Shown piece after piece: positions 32,501 through 36,245 of a stretch of DNA of 36,245 bases. Source of the stretch: Methanobacterium sp. UBA375 (GTDB taxonomy: Archaea; Methanobacteriota; Methanobacteria; Methanobacteriales; Methanobacteriaceae); assembly GCA_002495625.1 (NCBI GenBank), contig DAGC01000002.1, positions 309,155 through 345,399 of the forward strand, written 5' to 3'. Numbering within the stretch: position 1 is the first letter of the stretch; each line of letters starts with the position of its first letter. Made by a program: the position numbers and the translations under genes. The notes below the pieces were generated by a model that had not been told where the DNA came from, searched no databases, and worked only from the letters and a program-made list of their open reading frames with translations.

Positions 32501-33365
32501 TTCTTTCATTATTTAGTTGTGATCTAAGGGTTGCGTTACTTTTTATTAGTTCTTCCCATCTGGCTCTCTCAGATTGGTATTGATGTGATAGTTTTTCGTT
32601 TTGTTTTCTAAGTTCGTTGTTTTTAATTTTTTCAATTAATAAATCTGCTTCAAAATTTTTCTCAGCTAATTTCAGCTCAGTAAAGTAATGGTCGTTAAGT
32701 TCCTCTAAGGATAATTTTTCCATATCCACGTTATTTTCGTTAGCAAAGACAACCAGGATTTGTTCTTGGGTCCAATAATTTTCATCTTCCATGAAAATTT
32801 TATCTATTTCCTTAAAATGGATTAATTGATGATCTTCTATATTTATTGGGAAAAAATCGTAATCGAAGAAAAATCGGTCTTCACCTAGTTCTTCTCTCTT
32901 TAAGGGAACCATCAATATTAGATACTTATTGGCCAATTTTATGAGGTTTCTTAATATTTTATGTGGACATTCAAAATGTTCTAAAGATTGGGATGATAAT
33001 ATAACATCATGATGTTCTTTAAATTCAGTTATATCCGCGCATGTAAATGGGAGATTAGGATATTTTTTCCGTGCTTCATCTATGGCATAATCAGAATGAT
33101 CTATTCCCGTAACTTCACAGTCTTTAAAATATCTGCTGAGTAAATTAACACCTTCACCCTGTCCACAGCCCCAGTCACATATACTCAAGTTTTCATGAGA
33201 AATTTCTTTTTTTAGCCATTTGGGCAAATGTTTTAAAATGAGGTTATAACAAAAAAGAGATCGATGGCTAATTTCATTCTTATTCCATTCACAGTCTTTA
33301 TATCCGTAGTTACTGTATTTTCGGTTCTTTATGTATATTCCCCCAACTGGAAATCCACTGTCCAA
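29553..33365 (-). CDS. Methyltransferase-CgeB-like-glycosyltransferase fusion protein
   Basis: A 1270-residue multidomain protein. Residues about 1-200 are a SAM methyltransferase (SICDWGCGQGEGVNLLSRYF, VTGIDHSDYAIDEARKKYP, SSQSLEHFECPHKILR). About 215-345 are coiled coil. About 355-375 form a Pro/Glu/Lys linker (EPELKPEVKPEPEIKPEI). About 385-680 resemble CgeB/DUF3880-type GT-B glycosyltransferases (FWNKEDPTHFDD, VIFAGSWYNEHEQR, LNINTVVDSNTMFARRVFELMLC, KGMTNLFGDNVIIV). After a poorly recognised middle part, about 885-1270 form a second GT-B-like domain (IAYVFPPNADSSGNCMAKRV, EFSDPVLFDE, PFLPSKLSDYMGSGTDIWGL). The start is TTG 33365; the binding site is weak, so a slightly later start is possible. 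A palindromic TATA region lies 46-59 bp upstream. Confidence 0.8.
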   Translation of the reverse strand: MDSGFPVGGIYIKNRKYSNYGYKDCEWNKNEISHRSLFCYNLILKHLPKWLKKEISHENLSICDWGCGQGEGVNLLSRYFKDCEVTGIDHSDYAIDEARKKYPNLPFTCADITEFKEHHDVILSSQSLEHFECPHKILRNLIKLANKYLILMVPLKREELGEDRFFFDYDFFPINIEDHQLIHFKEIDKIFMEDENYWTQEQILVVFANENNVDMEKLSLEELNDHYFTELKLAEKNFEADLLIEKIKNNELRKQNEKLSHQYQSERARWEELIKSNATLRSQLNNERIKVGELKKQNEQFLSQYISQKTIQENLVRTNQYLKDLINAYKKRNIVRLADKLILTYRNFKSRFTRNSDLPTIEPELKPEVKPEPEIKPEILHKKHEPKKLKDIKVAVIMDEFSYNSFKYEFKAIPLEPSNWRQRLDQEKPDIFLCESAWNWKGKIYTNVNSETEDRGDLLDILKYCKEKGITTIFWNKEDPTHFDDELYNFVDTALKFDHIFTTAEECVQKYRDDYGHPSVYPLMFGAQPKLFNPIEDRKRSEDVIFAGSWYNEHEQRCNEMRDIFDKVLDSGYNLKIYDRVYYTARDDKKFVFPKEYSKFTNTPLPFNQVNKIYKESKYSLNINTVVDSNTMFARRVFELMLCNTLVLSNYSKGMTNLFGDNVIIVGNDKELDLSDSEEKRINNLYSVLKNHTYHNRFKHILNSINFEYLDDDNSITLYYVVNEQSDIEDVWEHYAAVEYDSKKLVLLLSDQIPHHKIKNIYYKHSNNEVSVYSLNYLLNQGGTISNHTPYFVFANLKLIPDFVEKGLLHYSYIDKKVGIAWGDKFRLKKAENVENVLFSHENFMRVFNKAFKGTSIEFPVYSIQISAKEKLESKSTPVLTNPAKNLIIAYVFPPNADSSGNCMAKRVRKHGQVVDVIQNDMSDVRNVDEHLNILTEGLVEDKIVIDSGSTFENWDLICDFCSKGLKKLEENVEKKGEYEEIYSMVFLPASHFLAFEFKIKYPNTKWIAEFSDPVLFDEKGVLRYSKINDPEFINKVNSLLSKHNLPEYRDDNLLLLCEYLPYAFADEIVFTNENQKTHMIDYFPIPGISEIVEKKAKVRDHITLSKEFYYLFESDYLVNDNYVNIAYFGRDYETRNLNDIFYALDEIDDEYKNRCKIHIFTYNVRQFRKSIEHIPIADYLEINPYIRFLEFLNLTTKFDCLIVNDAQKKGKINPFLPSKLSDYMGSGTDIWGLYEENSTLSKIDLRYKSIIGDIESSKQILKQIIEDHS

Positions 33366-34147
33366 ATTTCAGTTTCTATGATGCAATTGTTACCCTCTTA
33401 TTTCCTGTCTATATTTATAAATATTGTTTAGTCCCGAAGGATAAACAGATTATTTAACGATATTTATGACTTTAATCTTTTAAGATTCAATCCAACAGGA
33501 ATATACCGCTCCAAGGATTGCTCTTATTATAAATGTTGTTGTGTACAAACAAACTATATGTTATATTGTTCTTAATATAAATAAACCCTATCCATTAATA
33601 ATCTCATCAACACTCACGAAGGTTAAGTCAAATGATAAGAGAAAACCAAAATACTTAAAACTTCATACTGATACTCGCAGATGTTCTGTAATCGTAATAT
33701 CTTTGATTTTAGCCGGGATATGAATTAAACTGAAACTGTTCAGTTAATATATGATTTCAATTTATGAACCTTTGATTAACTTGTGAATGGGCCTTTTTAT
33801 TTCTTTTTGATATAATATATATGGATTTGAAATGATCAAAGTAATGACTTAAATAAAATAACCAAAGGAACAGTTTTTTATAATAAGTCTGAATTATGGT
33901 TTCGTAGAGATGTAACGTATCATAATTTAGTTTGATTTGTTTCTTTATTTGATCGATTATTAATCACATACCCTTTAATCACCTATTATGGTCCTGTAAG
34001 TTCTAAGATCTATAAATCTGAAAGTTTTTAACAACAAAAATTAAATCATGTTATAAATATAACTATAAATATCTATATATCAAATAAGATAGTAATAGAC
34101 TTTAATTCTAAATTAATAATAACTTTAACACTTACAGGGTTAGGCAA
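33366..34147. other. Long AT-rich spacer with promoters and a gene-fragment relic
   Basis: This 782 bp divergent region contains a 14-bp palindrome ATATTTATAAATAT (33411-33424), well placed as TATA element for the leftward 1270-residue gene. It also holds the broken copy of the sugar-transferase 5' end (33632-33723) and several TATA-like strings before the intact sugar transferase (for example TTATAAATATAAC near 34051-34063). No RNA gene was recognised. Confidence 0.5.
33632..33723 (+). pseudogene. Broken duplicate of the sugar-transferase gene 5' end
   Basis: ATG 33632 begins MIRENQ, as does the intact gene at 34148. The sequence then reads, across stops and indels, NFILILADV and VIVISLILA, matching the NFILIVADS and VIIISLILA of the intact N-terminus, and ends at 33723. 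Similarity also covers about 40 bp of leader (TTAATAATCTCATCAACACT against TTAATAATAACTTTAACACT). It is a promoter-proximal duplication that has decayed. Confidence 0.75.
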
Positions 34148-35551
34148 ATGATTAGGGAGAATCAGAAATACTTCAACTTCATATTAATCGTTGCAGATAG
34201 CGCGGTAATTATAATATCCTTGATTTTAGCTTGGTATCTCCGTTTTAGAACTACTGTATTTGGTGATGTTGGTGAAAGTGGTTGGGGATTTACCGAATAC
34301 ATGATACCGCTGCTGGTGATCATACCCATTTACCTGGTGCTCTACTATATTTTCGCTTTATACAGGCCCCAAAGAACCAGTACACTCATATCCGAAATTG
34401 GAGATATAATCAAAGCAAATTTCACCGGACTGATAATTCTTACCGCACTCTTATATTTGATCAGTGCAGATGATTATTCTAGGTATGTTCTGGCGGCCTT
34501 TGCCATCTTCACCACAATGTTTACTGTTGTTGAAAGAATGTCTGTAAGGAATTCGCTGCGACTAATTCGCAGCAAAGGTTACAACCTCAAACATGTCCTA
34601 GTAGTTGGGGCGGATGAGCTTGGACATAAATTCGGCCGTAGAATAGAGGAAAATCAATATATAGGCTACCATATCATCGGATTTCTCGATGACAAATTGG
34701 AAAAGGGATATAAAATATTAAATTCAGAGGTCATAGGTAAGGTAAAGGATTTGGAGCATATGGTTTTAATCAATCCCCTGGATAGGGTGGTGATAACCCT
34801 GTCTCCGCAGGACTATAATATCATGGAAATTGTAGACCTATGCGAAAAGCATGGGGTGAAAGCGGTGATTATACCCGAGTTCTCCAGATATTTCCCAGCC
34901 CGGCCAAATATCGATATGCTGGACGATATCCCCATAATAGATGTTAGGTACGTGCCACTGGATAATGTTTACAAAAAATTTTTAAAGAGGATATTCGATT
35001 GTATCGCAGCCACACTGGCTATTATCATCCTATCACCAATAATAATTGTAACTGCTATACTTATAAAACTCAGCTCCCCGGGATCCATAATCTACAAGCA
35101 AGAAAGGGTGGGTTTGAACCGTAAAAAATTCAAAATATACAAATTTAGAAGTATGAGGCCATGGGATGAAAATGAAACATCACCAAAATGGACCACCAAA
35201 GATGATCCCCGTAAGACAAGAATTGGTTCCTTCATCAGAAAAACAAGTATCGATGAATTTCCACAATTTTTCAACATACTCAAAGGTGATATGAGTTTAA
35301 TTGGCCCTAGACCAGAACGTCCGGTGTTTGTGGAGATGTTCAGAGAGCAAATACCAAAATACATGATCAAACATTATGTACGTCCTGGTATGACAGGATG
35401 GGCTCAGGTCAATGGATGGAGAGGTAACACTTCCATCGAAAAAAGGATAGAGCATGATATCTACTACGTGGAGAACTGGACTGTTTTACTGGATATTAAA
35501 ATATTTTTCCTGACCTTCATTAGGGGATTCGTTAATAAAAATGCTTATTGA
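34148..35551 (+). CDS. Polyprenyl-phosphate sugar-1-phosphate transferase (WcaJ/WbaP-like)
   Basis: This 467-residue enzyme should transfer a sugar-1-phosphate from a UDP-sugar to a polyprenyl (in archaea dolichyl) phosphate carrier and so begin the glycan. The N-terminal half has four membrane helices (FNFILIVADSAVIIISLILAWYL through YVLAAFAIFTTMFTVV). A CoA-binding-like Rossmann domain follows (HVLVVGADELGHKFGRRI, GFLDDKLEKG). The C-terminal bacterial sugar transferase domain has a re-entrant helix (RIFDCIAATLAIIILSPIII) and catalytic motifs QERVGLNRKKFKIYKFRSM, TSIDEFPQFFNILKGDMSLI, GPRPERP and VRPGMTGWAQVNGWRG. All family motifs are present. Its own 5' end is duplicated upstream. Confidence 0.92.
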   Translation: MIRENQKYFNFILIVADSAVIIISLILAWYLRFRTTVFGDVGESGWGFTEYMIPLLVIIPIYLVLYYIFALYRPQRTSTLISEIGDIIKANFTGLIILTALLYLISADDYSRYVLAAFAIFTTMFTVVERMSVRNSLRLIRSKGYNLKHVLVVGADELGHKFGRRIEENQYIGYHIIGFLDDKLEKGYKILNSEVIGKVKDLEHMVLINPLDRVVITLSPQDYNIMEIVDLCEKHGVKAVIIPEFSRYFPARPNIDMLDDIPIIDVRYVPLDNVYKKFLKRIFDCIAATLAIIILSPIIIVTAILIKLSSPGSIIYKQERVGLNRKKFKIYKFRSMRPWDENETSPKWTTKDDPRKTRIGSFIRKTSIDEFPQFFNILKGDMSLIGPRPERPVFVEMFREQIPKYMIKHYVRPGMTGWAQVNGWRGNTSIEKRIEHDIYYVENWTVLLDIKIFFLTFIRGFVNKNAY

Positions 35552-35577
35552 TTCAAATAACGAAAATTTGATAAACA

Positions 35578-36245
35578 TTATGGTGAGGTTTCTTTTTCCC
35601 ATACATAAACACCTATAATCCCGCCTAGAGGAAGGGTTGATTCATCAATTAACTTAAGATAAGGATAATGCTTTTCCATATATTCCCTGGTGACTTCCGG
35701 TTGTAAGTGCTTCTCGTATGGATTTCCATAGATCTCATCTTGTTCGTATTTATATGGAATTGAAACTATAATTTTTCCACATTTATTTTCACTGATTAAT
35801 TTTGACAACAAATTTTTGGCCAATTCTAACTCGATGTGTTCGAGAACATCTCCAAATATAATCAGGTCATAGTAATCAAGATCAAAATCTAGAATATTTT
35901 CGATATAAATAGTATCATAAATTTTATCCAATCCTAATTCTTTTATGTTTTTATCATAAACATCTACACCATCGATATTTTGGTAATAAAAAGCTCTTAG
36001 CAATTTACCGTAAACTCCAGAACCAAAACCCACGTCTAGAATTTTGTCGCCTTTACCTACATTTTCTAAGATATATTTGATAGTAGCAGCTTTACCTTCA
36101 TCAGCACTGTTTCCCCTAAGATCCTTCGATAGACTGTAAGCGCTTCTATCTAATTCGATTAAAAGTGTTTCTTTTTCATCTTTTAGGCTTTCTATCTGGT
36201 TTTTCATGTATTCGTTTTCTTTGGTTAGTTTTTGTTTTTCCTCTG
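35578..36245 (-). CDS. SAM-dependent methyltransferase with coiled coil (5' partial)
   Basis: The C-terminal part is a class I methyltransferase: motif I DKILDVGFGSGVYGKLL, acidic DGVDVYDKNIKEL, then DYYDLIIFGDVLEHIELELAKNLL and GKIIVSIPYKYEQDEIYGNPYEKHLQ. The ATG at 36207 is probably internal. The frame stays open to the window edge and reads EEKQKLTKENEY directly before MKNQIESLKDEKETLLIEL, a continuous coiled coil. The gene therefore most likely begins outside the window and may resemble the methyltransferase/coiled-coil fusions seen elsewhere in this island. It is convergent with the sugar transferase (26 bp between stops). Confidence 0.8.
   Translation of the reverse strand, partial: EEKQKLTKENEYMKNQIESLKDEKETLLIELDRSAYSLSKDLRGNSADEGKAATIKYILENVGKGDKILDVGFGSGVYGKLLRAFYYQNIDGVDVYDKNIKELGLDKIYDTIYIENILDFDLDYYDLIIFGDVLEHIELELAKNLLSKLISENKCGKIIVSIPYKYEQDEIYGNPYEKHLQPEVTREYMEKHYPYLKLIDESTLPLGGIIGVYVWEKETSP

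Noticed and set aside
33541..33723. 60-codon open frame read as a small gene
   Set aside because: It runs across the broken sugar-transferase copy in a different frame for most of its length; no binding site, and the residues do not look like a protein.

Overview
The window looks like a chromosomal segment of a methanogenic archaeon of the Methanobacteriales, most likely a Methanobacterium. The evidence is a secreted protein with pseudomurein-binding repeats, several families typical of methanogens (UPF0305/DUF2115, DUF166, DUF169, DUF4013), a short archaeal-type adenylosuccinate synthetase, a tRNA-Gln with an A1-U72 pair, archaeal TATA boxes and GGAGGTGA-like ribosome binding sites. No rRNA, CRISPR array or insertion sequence was seen.

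Left part (1-16.3 kb), mostly host-like. It opens with the C-terminal membrane anchor of a surface protein, then a DUF4013 membrane protein and a DUF169 protein. A degraded gap (1.63-2.2 kb) follows, then a DUF2089 regulator with a YvlB-like partner, a membrane-anchored flavodoxin, UPF0305, DUF166 and an ArsR regulator. Next come purA and an ectABC operon for ectoine, whose ectB carries a tandem 10-residue repeat tail. After it lie a cupredoxin lipoprotein and a small duplicated four-helix membrane protein with two H-X13-H motifs. The rest of this part holds tRNA-Gln(CUG), a HepT/MNT toxin-antitoxin pair, a membrane-anchored helical protein, cbiF (cobamide synthesis), a pseudomurein-binding surface protein, and an SPFH/NfeD membrane pair.

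Right part (16.5-36.2 kb) is an AT-rich surface-polysaccharide island. It holds a rhamnosyltransferase-like GT2, UDP-galactopyranose mutase (glf), and a giant mosaic enzyme (acetyltransferase-GT8-TupA ATP-grasp-GT2). It also holds a related GT, a UDP-ManNAc/UDP-Glc-type dehydrogenase (wecC-like), three methyltransferase-containing proteins, two multidomain glycosyltransferases on the minus strand, and a polyprenyl-phosphate sugar-1-phosphate transferase that would start the glycan.

The island shows ongoing rearrangement. The giant gene has a single-base frameshift near its 5' end. A decayed second copy of its 5' half lies just downstream and runs into a live glycosyltransferase gene. A roughly 110-residue module (two FD..YYL..YPDV..NPL.HYI.HG sub-repeats) occurs three times with mosaic relationships, and a broken copy of the sugar-transferase 5' end lies 0.5 kb upstream of the intact gene. 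The most unusual points are these repeat-driven glycosyltransferase mosaics, the EctB repeat tail that continues past the stop codon, and the diheme-cytochrome-like duplicated membrane protein beside a cupredoxin in a lineage regarded as lacking cytochromes.
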